From assembly GCA_977006965.1 (NCBI GenBank), contig OZ345356.1, positions 2,170,001-2,234,000 on the forward strand: a DNA stretch of 64,000 bases, in the 5' to 3' direction. The notes beneath the pieces were generated by a model, which was not told the DNA's origin, searched no databases, and saw only the letters and a list, made by a program, of their open reading frames with translations. A program made the translations under genes and the position numbers. This document shows, one piece after another, positions 43,829-54,255 of the stretch; within the stretch, counting starts at the first letter, position 1; each line of letters starts with the position of its first letter. The DNA is from Phymatolithon calcareum (Eukaryota; Rhodophyta; Florideophyceae; Hapalidiales).

Positions 43829-44793
43829 TTTTTTTTGATTGGAGTTTATTTAAAATCCTCGCAGTCTTACGAATATACGGGCAAGGCTTCCTCAGTTGCT
43901 ACCTTCCAGTGTGAAGACCGTTGAAACCTACCGCCTTCCATAGGCGGTGGGGAAAGTTTGGAACCTGGATCGTCCTACCTACTGTGTGACGTTCTTGTGG
44001 GTTCGCTGCTGGTGTTCCCGCTATTTGGCTTTGTGTCCCGAGGGACATCTAGTTAACTTCTCGTATCTTGATTTCAGAGCAGACCTTCTTCATTTTCCAT
44101 GCACTCTATGATGGTCTTGCTGAATAGCAAAAGCCGGTTAAGTGCTCTCTCGGTATCCGGTCTCTTGTCTTCTTTCAAGTCGTATCCTGACAGATTGTTT
44201 TCCAGCGTTGCCATATGCTGTCGAGCTCGGTTTCCAAATTTTTCCACTATGCTTGTTGTCGACACCTGCGGAAATCTTCCGCAGACGTACTGAATCGCTA
44301 ATTGCCTGTGCTTCACCTTCGGGAGTTTGAGGATTGCTGGTAGCTCGCTCGTCTTGTCATACGGGATTCTCCTCTTCCTCTTCAATTCGAGACGATCTCC
44401 TTCCATTGTGAGGAATGCTGAGCGAAGCATTTCGGCAGACTGCTTTGCTTGAATGTGTTTGGTTGCTTCCACAAACGGTTCCCTGTTTTCCATAGCGGCA
44501 ATGTCGTTCCTGGTCGACTGGAGCTCTTGGTTGTTTCTGCTCTCAGGCGGCTTTTGTAGGTACATCTTTTCTTTGTCCTTTGTTTTCCTCAGCATCTTGA
44601 AGGCCAGGATTTCCCGTCTTTGGTTCGGTGCTTGGATTCGGCACAACAGTCGGAGTCTGTCTGACCTTCCTCTGGAGAGAGGACCAAACAATTGGATGAA
44701 AAACGTTTGCTCAACTTCCTTGGCGGCCTTCTCAATGTCTTCTGTCCATGGCGTTAGATGCATTGCGTATTCCCAACGTGGCTGGATTAGTGC
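43829..44793 (-). mobile_element. Family D non-LTR retrotransposon, 5'-truncated, nested in family C
   Basis: Poly-A end (as T8) at 43829, 3' untranslated region with CCGTTGAAACCTACCGCC, and an ORF2 tail on the minus strand. The 5' border falls within the post-RT region at about 44793, after which family C sequence resumes. No clear long target duplication is seen. Confidence 0.78.
44074..44793 (-). pseudogene. Family D ORF2 C-terminal region
   Basis: About 240 uninterrupted codons: ALIQPRWEYAMHLTPWTEDI, RLRLLCRIQAPNQRREILAF, then a long charged helical stretch (LQSTRNDIAAMENREPFVEA), the tail domain (RKRRIPYDKTSELPAILKLP, HRQLAIQYVCGRFPQVSTTS) and the end ECMENEEGLL. It gives the best intact view of the post-RT C-terminal domain in this window. 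RT proper is absent through truncation. Closely related to the 61-62.5 kb copy. Confidence 0.85.
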
Positions 44794-45440
44794 TCCGAAG
44801 CTAATAGAAAGAATGGGCAATCAAGGGGCATAGGCAGTTAGAATACTGAAGAGCATCCTGAGGAAGCCAACATGGACCCCTACAGAGGAAACCAACGTGG
44901 CCCGAGCCATCGACGCGATACTAAGTAATTCTGATTAAGGAACCGAAATTTCGAGTTCAGTAGAATGCTAAGAAAGGAGCCGACTTTCCTCGCATTGGGA
45001 CACATGGTGCCTCCTCAATAAATCTACTTAGATAAGAATATCTCAAGATTTTTGAAGACTTGCGACAAGCCCTGCAGACAGCGCAGGAGGGAATTGTCAC
45101 GAAGAAGAGGAGGAGAGAAGAAACAATTAAGGTATGGGAAAAGGAAGCAGAAAGCAGATCAATGAAGATTCCTAGTCAAGGCAAGCTACCAGGGATGCTT
45201 TACATAGGAGAAATAACAACACGTTTAAGGTGCCTAAGGTTGACATTCAACCGAGCACCCCTTTGAAGAAAATCAGTATTGAGTGCCTACTGTGGGATTA
45301 TCGCGGCGACCGAACTAGCCGCCTTACATCGCACTTTAGCGTCGTCGAAGATGAGTACAGAAATCGAGTTTGAGTGCAAGAGACTCACAGGGCTCTTGTT
45401 CGGATATAATTACGAATCAAGAACGTTCTGAGCAGGCAGA

Positions 45441-46083
45441 GGTCTTTAGCTTAGAGAATATCGCAAGAGCTACCCCGTTACTCCAAGGTAAGGCTTTGGG
45501 AGCTCTCAAAATAATATCATCAAATATCCATAAAACGATTATAGACAGAGCTGTATCTCTTTCGTTCAAAATCGTAGCCATCTTCCCAGAGGGAAAAACA
45601 GTTCAACAACGTACAAAAAGGTCACGATGCGTGCACAGATTTCTTTCCCTTGCTTGTTTCCAAAAAGAAGCCTTCCGTTCCAGCCAATTGTCTTGAAGGC
45701 AGTGAGAACTTATTACCAGCCGTGGAGGGGTCGATTGGACCGAGCGGACCCAAACAGCGATCTCGAGCAGGCGTAGTGGAATAGAAGTTGTCTATCGGGG
45801 AAGCTTCCCAAGACGGTTCTACCTTTGTAGGCGCAAAGCGCTATGCCACCTGAAGGCCAAATGGAGACCTCGAATGACCACCGAGCCCGTGAGCTGCCTT
45901 GGCTGACGCAGGAATGTCGCAGATCGAGACGCCGGGCAAGTCGAAACTCGACGGCGGATGACAGAAATACCCATAAAAATAACCAAAATATGAGTCATGA
46001 GTTGATAATCAGGACCATCGAATAGCAGAAACAAGCGGGGAGCAGGTGGTACGAAAACGACTCTCACATCCATAGGCGATCCC
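45441..46083. other. No gene recognised
   Basis: Short frames only. The right part may be the 5' untranslated region of the family B element that follows. Confidence 0.4.
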
Positions 46084-46197
46084 GTGCTGAAAGAGAACTA
46101 TCCACAAAGTGTGAAAGACAATTTCACTCGTCAAGTGCTTCGATCGATAAGGAACACGCTTCCGTGCTTTAGGTGGAAGCGACAGGGAACGCTGAAT

Positions 46198-47421
46198 ATG
46201 ACTGGAGGCTACAGCACGGTCCCTATGTTGCTGAATTGCAGAAAATTCCCGGCGACGAATAGTGGAAGTGACGTTGCGTCGTTTGTTGATCAGATGGTAT
46301 CCTACGCTCAAGGTGGCGAGAAGATATGCAACTCGGAGACAGAAAGAGATCGAGAGAGATCTCAGAAAGATGCTATTGATATTAAAATTCTTTTGAAGAA
46401 GTTGGAAGATACTGAAATGAAACACGCAGACACTGTCAACCGGGTGACCTGCCTGGAAGCAGAAGTGGTCACGCTCAAGGAAGAGAATCGTAGATTGAGG
46501 GAACGCTCTCGGCCAGAAAACGCAACCCAACTGACTGCGGAAACAACTCGAGACATTCTGTCCGATGCCGCGTTCCCCAGTTTAATAAGCACCGAAAATC
46601 AAAATGTGGCAAAGCCGCCGTACTTTGACACAGCTCCAAGAGCAGCAAACAATCCACAGGTTTCTGAGGGAGACAAATCGAAATTGGGTGCCTTCACTGA
46701 ACGAATGGAGCTATTGATGAGACCTGAAAAAGCCCGAGTGGTCGAACTGCTCTACTTTAAGAACCTCCCAAGAACGGGCAGGAAGTACATTGAGGAATCT
46801 GTGCGAGACCTACGTACGAAAAGACGTCTTGTGCAATTGTCGTTGAGTGGAAAATCTGTAATGGAACTCCTTCTTGAGAAGGTCGCTAGTCCGAACGTCA
46901 TCAGTCTCATTCGATCAGTAAAAATGTCACACATGCCAAGCTTTAGCGCATTTGAGAATGCGCTAAACACCCGCACAATAGCAAACGCTATTGATGGTCA
47001 GAAAAGAAACATGGAAAAGTTAAGGGGACGAGCGCTCTATTGCGCAGGTACGGTGGACAATATTGCTGCTCGAGGATGTTTCCAAGGCATTGCGAAAGCT
47101 GCGAACAGAAGATTCTTTGTCCAATGTGTCGAAAGGGCCGTGACGGCGGAGTGGCGTAATCTGGTGGCACCAGAGCTCCGCCTTGGTGGGAGAAAAAGTG
47201 CCAGACTCCAAACCGAGAATATACACGGGGAAACCGAAGAGACGCAGCTCTCAGAAACAGAAGAAAATCCAGGAACAGCAGAAGCTACCGCATCAGAAAC
47301 AGTCCGTTCTTACGTTGAAGAGGCAGAGAAAGACTCTAGCACTAAGCCTGGAACTACAAATGAGAATAAACCAGACACTCTTGGGGCACATCTAGAGGAA
47401 ACGTCGGAAAATGCTATTTAA
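46198..47421 (+). CDS. Family B ORF1 protein (LINE ORF1), 407 aa
   Basis: The first ATG in the open frame is at 46198. The frame is open further back to 46084 without an ATG. A strong coiled coil occupies roughly residues 35-120 (DIKILLKKLEDTEMKHADTV, LEAEVVTLKEENRRLRERSR), which in LINE ORF1 proteins drives trimerisation. A basic helical region follows (ESVRDLRTKRRLVQLSLSGK), then an acidic, Thr/Glu-rich disordered tail. No CCHC knuckle or RRM signature is obvious. The role expected from the family is RNA binding and chaperone activity for the element's own transcript. The stop overlaps the ORF2 start: ATGCTATTTAA (47411-47421) holds the ORF2 ATG and the ORF1 TAA. Confidence 0.72.
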   Translation: MTGGYSTVPMLLNCRKFPATNSGSDVASFVDQMVSYAQGGEKICNSETERDRERSQKDAIDIKILLKKLEDTEMKHADTVNRVTCLEAEVVTLKEENRRLRERSRPENATQLTAETTRDILSDAAFPSLISTENQNVAKPPYFDTAPRAANNPQVSEGDKSKLGAFTERMELLMRPEKARVVELLYFKNLPRTGRKYIEESVRDLRTKRRLVQLSLSGKSVMELLLEKVASPNVISLIRSVKMSHMPSFSAFENALNTRTIANAIDGQKRNMEKLRGRALYCAGTVDNIAARGCFQGIAKAANRRFFVQCVERAVTAEWRNLVAPELRLGGRKSARLQTENIHGETEETQLSETEENPGTAEATASETVRSYVEEAEKDSSTKPGTTNENKPDTLGAHLEETSENAI

Positions 47422-48549
47422 GAAAAAGTGGCTTTTGGTAACCTTCGATGTTGGAGGATCTCCGGAGACCGCAGCATACGTAGAAAAAATGATGAAAAAC
47501 CACGGAATAAACATGACTGCAATAACTAAAACACATTTCAGTCCAGAAGGCAAAATTCGATCTGATTTCTTCTCTATGAACGCAATGCGCCACCTTCACA
47601 GACTGGCGAAATTCTTGAGGGGTTTCTCTATTCTGTGGGGATGTTCATCGCACAAGTTGGCACACTGGCAGTGGTCGGGTTGTTCCCTGGCCAAATGCGA
47701 GGGCCCCGCGAGACGGCGACCTTTATGGAAAAAGAATTGGATCAAAGGATGACTTGACAATATGAGAAATGGATCAATGGAAGAACCTGGAAGCCGCTTC
47801 GCGGCTTCCTAGCCCGCCGCAGGCGCACCATTTACAGTGTAAGCGCCTGTAAGCAGTGTAACGCAGCTGTAAGCTGTAAGCAGCGGTTGTAGGGTTTGCC
47901 TTTGGTGATCGTTCATGGTATAAGTACATATCGAAACCTACAGTACTGTAATGACTGTAATGCTATCTGTAAGGGCTTGCTGTAAATGCAATCTGTAATG
48001 ACAATTTGAAGAGAGCTATTTGTATAGGAGTATGATCGTGGCGTTGAACGCCACATATTCTTTCGGAAGCACTGTGGGAGCCGTCTGCTCTTTAAACACA
48101 CATAGACAAATTTTTGACTTATTATCGTCCAAGTGAGGTATATAAAAGTGGGAGCTGTTTACATGTCATCAGCAGCAACCAGAATGGAAACCGAGAAGTG
48201 CCTGATCATGCTCAATACGTACGCACGAGGAAAGGCAAATGTGTGCGGCGACTGGAACGCTCGGCAACTAAGGTGGGATCTCCGCTCAAATAGGAGAGAC
48301 AAACAGCTCTTCCGTTGGGAAACAGCAAAGAACTGGGATGTCCGAACTTGGACAGGTTTCAGCTTCCAGACTAAGCGGTTCAAGAGCAACATCGACTTTT
48401 TAGTAACAAAAGGAATTGAGACAGGAACGGTCTGCTCACCAACAGACATTTGGACAGGTAATACGCAGCACCGACAAGTGACGACAAATTTTCTGGCTCG
48501 CCAAATCCATACAAGAGCTCAAAAACCACTAATATCGGTTAAACAATAA
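47411..48549 (+). pseudogene. Family B ORF2 endonuclease (APE-type), interrupted
   Basis: Begins at the ATG overlapping the ORF1 stop. The N-terminal part (VGGSPETAAYVEKMMKNHGI, MTAITKTHFS) is followed after about 47600 by repeat R1. The domain resumes near 48133 with VGAVYMSSAA, the catalytic-type motif VCGDWNARQLRWD (GDxN) and KSNIDFLVTK, then stops at 48549. These motifs match the exonuclease-endonuclease-phosphatase fold used by LINEs to nick the target. The R1 insertion and the stop disable this copy. Confidence 0.75.
47640..48055 (+). repeat. Dispersed repeat R1, copy 2 (SINE-like)
   Basis: Inverse of 10505-10865. It starts near TTGGCACACTGG, with GGTCGGGTTGTTCCC about 12 bp on (weak resemblance to tRNA A and B boxes), and then runs of GTAAGC and CTGTAA words. 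It ends near the small hairpin GTGGCGTTGAACGCCAC. It lies inside a LINE endonuclease, so it moved after that element inserted. Confidence 0.7.
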
Positions 48550-49115
48550 AAACATGACGGGAAACGAGAAAACGTTCTGGAACTATACGGGACGGCCATT
48601 CCAGGAATCGTCAATGATCTGAAACGCTGCAACACTCGAAAGGAACTAGGGCCCCACCATATAAACCGTTCTGGAACTCAGATTTCGAAACGAAGTGCAA
48701 GCGTCGCAAGAAACTGCACAAGAAAGCTCAAGATCAGGATACAGAGGAGGCATGGAGCGATATGAGGAATATCGTAAAGATATTTGTAAGTTGGTGAACA
48801 GAAGGAAGCCGCAGCAGTACCAAGAATACTTAGACGATCTTGAGGAAAAGGATGGGTGCAATGCAATTGAACAAATCTCCCGAATGCAGACGATGAGAAC
48901 ACGAAGAACGTCTAGGAACAAGATGACCGGCCGTCCATTGCATAAAACGCTGTTCACGGCCCTCGTGTCCCAGACATGTCGAGATGTCGGAGGATAGCGA
49001 CCAAGACCTTCACACTTTGACTGTCCTCCAGAAATGCGGAATCTTATCAAACTAGCAATCCTGAAAGCTCCAACGAGAAAGGCCCCAGGCCTGGACGGAG
49101 TGAAGACCGAAATAA

Positions 49116-50390
49116 GTGGACCTGGAGGAATGTACAGACCTAGTCTGTGAGCTATGGGCAGCCTGGGGCAGATGCGGAACACTTCCAACATCGTGGATGA
49201 AAGCTCTCATGGTGCCGCTGCAAAAGAAAGGAGACCATGACGATCCAAAAACTTTCCGATCCATATCCCTACTGAGTCAGGTCCGAATGGTTGTCTAGTT
49301 CGCAATTGATATTACGCTTCGTCAAAGATACAAGAACAACAACATCCAGCTAGGATTTTCAAAAAGGGAAGAGTACGGAGCTCGCAATCTTTACGGCATT
49401 GGAACTAGAAAAACGAGAGCAGCAATGCATCGCAGTATTGGACCTGAAGGAAGCGTACGACACAGTGCCAAGACAGCACCTGCAAGAGCGAATGAGAGGG
49501 CTTCTATGGCATGAGCTGTGCGCGATGATCGAACTATTCTTGGTGCTTTCCTAGGTATCCACGGTTGGAGACCCGCATCAGAAGTGGTTCTTAATTGACA
49601 GAGGAGTACTTCAGGCGTCTCCGCTGAGACCAAGTTTGTACAACATTTTCATAGACGAATTCGCAGAAAGAATAAGAAGAGTACCACGAGAAGGCGCAGA
49701 TGTAGCTGCAGTCCTCTTTGCGGACGACGTTCTCCTATCGGCAAAGACACCAGCTGGACCACAGAGACTGTTAAATATTGCTTCTAAATGGGCAAGGGAC
49801 AGGCAGATTGTTCGGAACACGAAAGCTGGGAAGAGCAATATTCTTCTCTCGGACAGCACAAGATCACCCATTTTCAATCTTGCAGGGAAAACATTGGCAA
49901 AGGTCAAAGAAGTCTCATACCTTGCCATCTCACTCAGTAATGAGGGAGTGACCGACACAAAAATGCTTGAGCGCATCCGACACGCCAAGATCGCGGTATA
50001 TCAACTGAGGTCCCTGGATGTCTCGTTGCGGACACTCAGCCCCTTGAAGAAGTGAAGACATACAAGGCGTTGATACAACCAAGATGGGAGTATGCCATGC
50101 ACCTGAAACCACGGACGCCGAGAGTTCAGACAGCTATCGCAGTAGTGGAGGAGACATTATTCGCACAAGTATTCCGTCCAATATCGAAACACCGCAATGT
50201 CAGACTTCGCCGTCTTTGCCGAATTCACAACGCCGAAAACAGGATTCTCTTTCTAGCGCTCAGAATGCTGGAACCAGCCGGATCAAAGAAAAGAAGCCTT
50301 CTGGACGTCCCAATCGAGGAAAGAGAATTGGATGAAATGCAATGGGTTAGTCCAGACATATCGGCAATGCTACAGTATGACCACTGCTCC
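49116..50390 (+). pseudogene. Family B reverse transcriptase, multiply frameshifted
   Basis: RT motifs recognised across three frames: SWMKALMVPLQKKGDHDDPK, RSISLLSQVRMVV, LDLKEAYDTVPRQHLQERM (motif A), PSLYNIFIDEFAERI, AVLFADDVLLSAKTP (FADD, motif C), then ALIQPRWEYAMHLKP and the MQWVSPDISAML region that ends at the hAT insertion. Stops and shifts occur near 49298, 49340, 49555, 49620 and 50053. Confidence 0.82.
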
Positions 50391-50394
50391 GACG

Positions 50395-51425
50395 AAATAA
50401 ATTCCTATTGCAATATATTGCAATAATGAATATGAATAGCATATCGCATTGAGCTCGGTAATTGCCGTACGTATTGCAGAACAGAAAAAAGTTCGTATTG
50501 CGACACGCTGCGTTGACCATGTTAGCTTAAGATTTTTTACAGAGCGATTAATAGATTTGCACTAAGATACAAACGCAAGTTTAGACACGTTCTTGATAGC
50601 GCTGGTATTGAACAACATCGCTCTACCCCGCGTACGGGCAACGTCGACGAGGAAGCCGGACGACGATGTCCGCGATGAAACAACCACGCCCGAAGGACAT
50701 TTTCCAGCAGTTGATGACGCTTGTGGGACACGAAAAGCGCTCTGTTCTCGACAAGGCAAGTGGCTGGCAAGTCGAGAAAGATTTCGTGAAGTACCGATGT
50801 CCGGCAGATGGTTGTCCTTCGTCAACGGGCTGCATTCAGAATCTGACAACACAAGAGAAGGCAACCGTGTTTGATTTTTGTTTACCTACATCTAAACCAT
50901 CTCCAAACACTGGAGGGAACCCTGATGGAACAACAAGTTTCGCTATGAAAGAAAGGCTGGCTGAACGTCGAAAGAAAGAAGACCCAAACCCACAATTCAT
51001 CAACTGCGATTTCGGACATGGCTCTGTGGCCGCAGTCGAGCTGATTTGGAGCATTGCGAAGCACGTGCTCACGGTACAGCGGCGGTCAATGTCGCCTCAA
51101 CTGTTTGAATCCCTGATATTCCTGAAGCTCAATGAGCGATTCTGGAATGAACAATTGATGAGTGAAGCTATCAAATGTGCTCGTTCTGACCGTACCGATG
51201 AGTTGAGCTATGCACACGATGTTTACGAAGAAGAGCGCGCTGAAGAATGCGAGTAGGTTGGTTGGATAATTTGCTGATAGAATAGTTCTTGTGAGGAGCT
51301 GCGCCCTGGTTTTCCGAGTTCTGTGTAAAATCCCTATTGCGAGCCCACTGACTATTGCCGTTATAATTGCGAGCCTACTGAGCGATGAATACGTATTGCT
51401 TATTGCACGAAAGTCCGGAATACTA
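50395..51425 (+). mobile_element. Non-autonomous hAT element with short intact ORF, inside family B
   Basis: Borders inferred from where family B coding stops (after MLQYDHCSDE) and resumes (before YDLFETALTFLKQG). Both ends hold TTGCAATA or CTTATTGC words typical of the hAT copies here. An exact 8-bp duplication was not identified. Confidence 0.65.
50666..51256 (+). CDS. hAT-derived protein: N-terminal DNA-binding remnant fused to dimerisation domain, 196 aa
   Basis: ATG to TAG without interruption. The N-terminus (RPKDIFQQLMTLVGHEKRS, then VKYRCPADGC) matches the beginning of the BED-finger region of the other hAT copies, but the distal His/Cys half (NPxxHLKxC) is missing. After a polar linker comes the hAT C-terminal dimerisation region: VAAVELIWSIAKHV, RRSMSPQLFESLIFLKLNER. 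The catalytic RNase H-like core is entirely absent. Such a truncated protein could dimerise and conceivably act as a repressor of transposition, by analogy with P-element KP protein. That is inference, and the incomplete zinc finger argues against DNA binding. Confidence 0.7.
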   Translation: MSAMKQPRPKDIFQQLMTLVGHEKRSVLDKASGWQVEKDFVKYRCPADGCPSSTGCIQNLTTQEKATVFDFCLPTSKPSPNTGGNPDGTTSFAMKERLAERRKKEDPNPQFINCDFGHGSVAAVELIWSIAKHVLTVQRRSMSPQLFESLIFLKLNERFWNEQLMSEAIKCARSDRTDELSYAHDVYEEERAEECE

Positions 51426-51439
51426 AAAAATAATACACG

Positions 51440-51850
51440 TCGAAGCTCTGAGTACGACCTATTCGAGACGGCACTGACTTTCCTCAAACAAGGAGTTTCA
51501 GCAAAATCGATGGGGACCCTGCTCTTCAAAGACGAAGGAGACGTCTCGGAGTCCAACAGAAAGAGAACAATTCCCTACGATCTGCCGGGGTCCACCCCGG
51601 CGATCATCAGACTCCCGAAAACGCGGCAACGCCAATTAGCCGTAAAGTGGGCGTTCCGTCGGTTCCCCCCAATGAGCACATCACTTTTCACAGACAAGTT
51701 CGGTGATACTTTACCAATCCTCATGAGCAACCTGGAAGAATAACTCGGAAGATATCAACTGACTAAAGAGGAGATTAATATCACTGAAAAAGCTCTAGAC
51801 ACGCTACTCTTCTTCACTATCGTCTTTTACGACGACATGGAATACACAAG
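51440..51850 (+). pseudogene. Family B ORF2 C-terminal tail
   Basis: Reads ALTFLKQGVSAKSMGTLLFK, RTIPYDLPGSTPAIIRLPKT and QLAVKWAFRRFPPMSTSLFT. A TAA at 51741-51743 replaces the tyrosine codon found in the 54-kb copy (NLEEYLGRYQ), after which the frame stays open through KALDTLLFFTIVFYDDME. Confidence 0.8.
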
Positions 51851-52064
51851 GCGCCAATTGAGGATATATGATCAGTGGACCCGGAGCTTTTCCCTCCGCC
51901 CTTTTTACGGGAGAGGGTTTTTGCAGCTAGGGCGACGACGTTAACCCGAGTTACATGAATTTGAATAGATGATCGAAGCTACAACGTAGCTGCTGAAACG
52001 CATCTCCCTTGCAGTCTCATGAGTGTTACTGAGGGCAGTTAATAAATTCCAAATTCAAAAAAAA

Positions 52065-52900
52065 GTGAGGACTTATTAGCATGTTTGAAAGTCTTGTCAA
52101 AACTTTCCTTAACAACGCAGAACAGCCCATCTATTATTATTCCATTGAAGGTTGGCTGTCACATTCTGAAGAGAGCCCAACAACAGCCATAACAGCAGAG
52201 TTCTCCGCCACCGTAGTGTAGTTCTGAATTAGAAATCTGATAGTTGTTCCGTTTTTTGATAGCAATGCTCTGTCAAAAGTTCAGCGGATATTGGCACCGG
52301 TCGCCTCTTCGGGACTTTCCGCAAGGAGTAGCTTACGATATTTCATTTGGAAGTGTACAGCATCGTTGATATGTGTCGCCAGCGAAATTGAAATTAATAC
52401 AAACTTAGGTTGCACAAATGCTTAGCCTGCGCTTTGAGAATGAGACCGTCTGTAGTGAGAGCGTCACCCGCGACCTTAATTCATTCAACATTCGTGGAGA
52501 CAATCATTAGCCTTTTGACTGACCGCGGCGCGCACGGCCTTAGAGAAGGAAATATATATTTTGGATCGTTTTCCTCAGAAATTAGAACTGTCTGACCAAG
52601 TATGAGAACAACGGCGACGTAACCTGCCATTGTTGGCTTGTTATTTGTGAACGAAATAGGTCGAAGATCCCGAGCAACAGCCATTTTAGCCCGGTATGTT
52701 AAAAAAGAGGTGTTTTCTTCGGGGAGTGTTTTAGGGAAATTCACCCTACTGCGAGCAGCAGTGTGACCACGAATTTGCTTCTCAAACTTCGAAGTACCGC
52801 CTTGAGACAAAGTGAAGTGAATCAGAGAATTTTTTGTAGAACAGTTTCCGCTCGAAAAATAGCGGCAAACAAGCCATCCGGCACTGTTGAAACTGTTGAC
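52065..52900. other. No gene recognised
   Basis: Short frames only. Nothing with motif support. Confidence 0.45.
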
Positions 52901-53185
52901 ATGACAGAATACGAAGTAGTCCTTGTAGTGAGTCAAACGGAGACGAACACCTTGTTGTGCTTGGCAAAGGGTACCAGATGGTACTCACAAGCTGTTTTCT
53001 TGACGATATCGGATAAGGAAAGGACAGCCGTGTCTTTTTCAAGGATGAACGGGTTAGCCATATTGCACAATGACTGGCTGCTTTGGGCTTATAGCGCTAT
53101 ATCCGGAACACGCCATGCCAGGTTGAAGAAAACAAAAATCTCTCGGAAAACCGTAAAAACGTATAGTAGTTTGGTCTGGAAGTAG
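52901..53185 (+). CDS. Possible small hypothetical protein, 94 aa
   Basis: An ATG-initiated frame (MTEYEVVLVVSQTETNTLLC onward) with a hydrophobic middle and basic C-terminus (RLKKTKISRKTVKTY). The frame is open upstream without an ATG. No domain is recognised. Confidence 0.25.
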   Translation: MTEYEVVLVVSQTETNTLLCLAKGTRWYSQAVFLTISDKERTAVSFSRMNGLAILHNDWLLWAYSAISGTRHARLKKTKISRKTVKTYSSLVWK

Positions 53186-53601
53186 GAAAAATCCGTGCGG
53201 TCATACCCCTACTGCAATTAGAGCAAAAACATCATGACTTGATGACGTTTGGATAAATTCAAAAAAAAATTGGGCTTAGGATAGAGGGAATAGGAATTCC
53301 CTATTCCCTATGCTCCTCCGACTTCTCTATATAACGTCCTTCAAGTTAGATAGGACTGAGAATTTCAGCATATTGTAAACTCGTAGCGCTTATTGCATGG
53401 ATTGTCTTTCTGGCGCGTGGCATTCAAAAATTGCATGTTCTAAATCAAGCTGTGTGTCATATCTAAATGTGAACATGTAGGTGTAGTTCTGCGGAGCCTT
53501 CATATGGCACACAATGTGCACTGAATTCGGGCAATCGGCGAATAGAGGGAATGAAGCACTGCCGAATTGGTGTGAAAAGCAAACTTGCTCGAGCCAAACA
53601 A

Positions 53602-53689
53602 GAAGAAAGGTAGATTTTTATTTAAAAGTCACCAGCGCATCTGCTGACCCATGGGGAAACTTTCCTAGGGCCAAGAGGTTTTGGCTAGA
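53602..53689 (-). mobile_element. Minimal family A retrotransposon insertion (88 bp) with 13-bp target duplication
   Basis: Only the tail (GAAGAAAGG, inverted) and about 75 bp of family A 3' end are present, bounded by perfect TCGAGCCAAACAA (53589-53601 and 53690-53702). It lies immediately beside the poly-A end of a family B copy. Confidence 0.92.
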
Positions 53690-53702
53690 TCGAGCCAAAC
53701 AA

Positions 53703-54255
53703 TTTTTTTGAATTTGGAATTTATTAAACGCCCTCAGTAACACTCATGAGACTGCAAGGGAGATGCGTTTCAGCAGCTACGTTGTAGCTTCGATCATATA
53801 TTCGAATACTTGTAACCCGGGTTAACGTCGTAGCTCTAGCTGCTTGGGGTCCACTGATCAGATTTCCTCAATTGGCGCCTTGTCTATTCCATGAAGTCGT
53901 AAAAGACGATAGGGAAGAAGAGTAGCTTGTCTAGAGCTTTTTCAGTGATATTAATCTCCTCTTTGGTCAGTTGATATCTTCCGAGGTATTCTTCCAGGTT
54001 GCTCATGAGGATTGGTACAGTATCACCGAACTTGCCTGTTAGAAGTGATGTGCTCATTAGGGGGAACCGACCGAATGCCCACTTTACCGCTAATTGGCGA
54101 TGCCGTGTTTTCGGGAGTCTGATAATCGCCTGGGTGGACCCCGGCAGATCGTAGGGAATTTTTCTCTTTCTGTTGGACTCCGAGACGTTTCCTTCGTCTT
54201 TGAAGAGCAAGGTCCTCAACGATTTGCTGAAACTCCCGAAAAGTTATCACACCCA
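53703..54255 (-). mobile_element. Family B non-LTR retrotransposon, 5'-truncated
   Basis: Poly-A end (as T7) at 53703, the family B 3' region, and an ORF2 tail on the minus strand at 54219-53884 (LLFKDEGNVSESNRKRKIPY, QLAVKWAFGRFPLMSTSLLT, stop after VFYDFME). Upstream of 54219 the match (SGVSANR) continues in another frame for about 35 bp. Confidence 0.8.

Larger units (their letters stand above)
42832..45035 (+). mobile_element. Family C non-LTR retrotransposon inserted into a relative, 15-bp target duplication
   Basis: 5'-truncated within the RT. 3' end CAATAAATCTACTTAGATAA at 45016-45035. Internally interrupted by a family D copy (43829-44793). C-terminus ILKSILRKPTWTP ... VARAIDAILSNSD with stop at 44937-44939. 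Confidence 0.85.
42439..45440 (+). mobile_element. Family C element (outer copy) split by another family C insertion
   Basis: 42439-42831 (LGPPKMMRHQQAERVSLSPV, YFGRDQGIKESMKDIEYLKI) continues at 45036 (DLRQALQTAQEGIVTKKRRR, RLRCLRLTFNRAPL). GAATATCTCAAGATT is duplicated at 42817-42831 and 45036-45050. The order of these modules matches the family C copy at 34-38 kb. Confidence 0.8.
46084..52064 (+). mobile_element. Family B non-LTR retrotransposon, near full length, with R1 and hAT insertions
   Basis: Order: ORF1 (46198-47421), endonuclease (47411 onward), RT (about 49100-50050), post-RT region, C-terminal tail (51440-51850), 3' untranslated region and a poly-A end at 52064. Repeat R1 (47640-48055) interrupts the endonuclease and a hAT element (about 50395-51425) interrupts the post-RT region. 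Without them the element is about 4.5 kb. ORF2 has several frameshifts and stops, while ORF1 is intact. Confidence 0.85.

Noticed and set aside
48646-49191. 181-codon minus-strand frame
   Set aside because: It is antisense to the family B ORF2 region between endonuclease and RT and has no motif.
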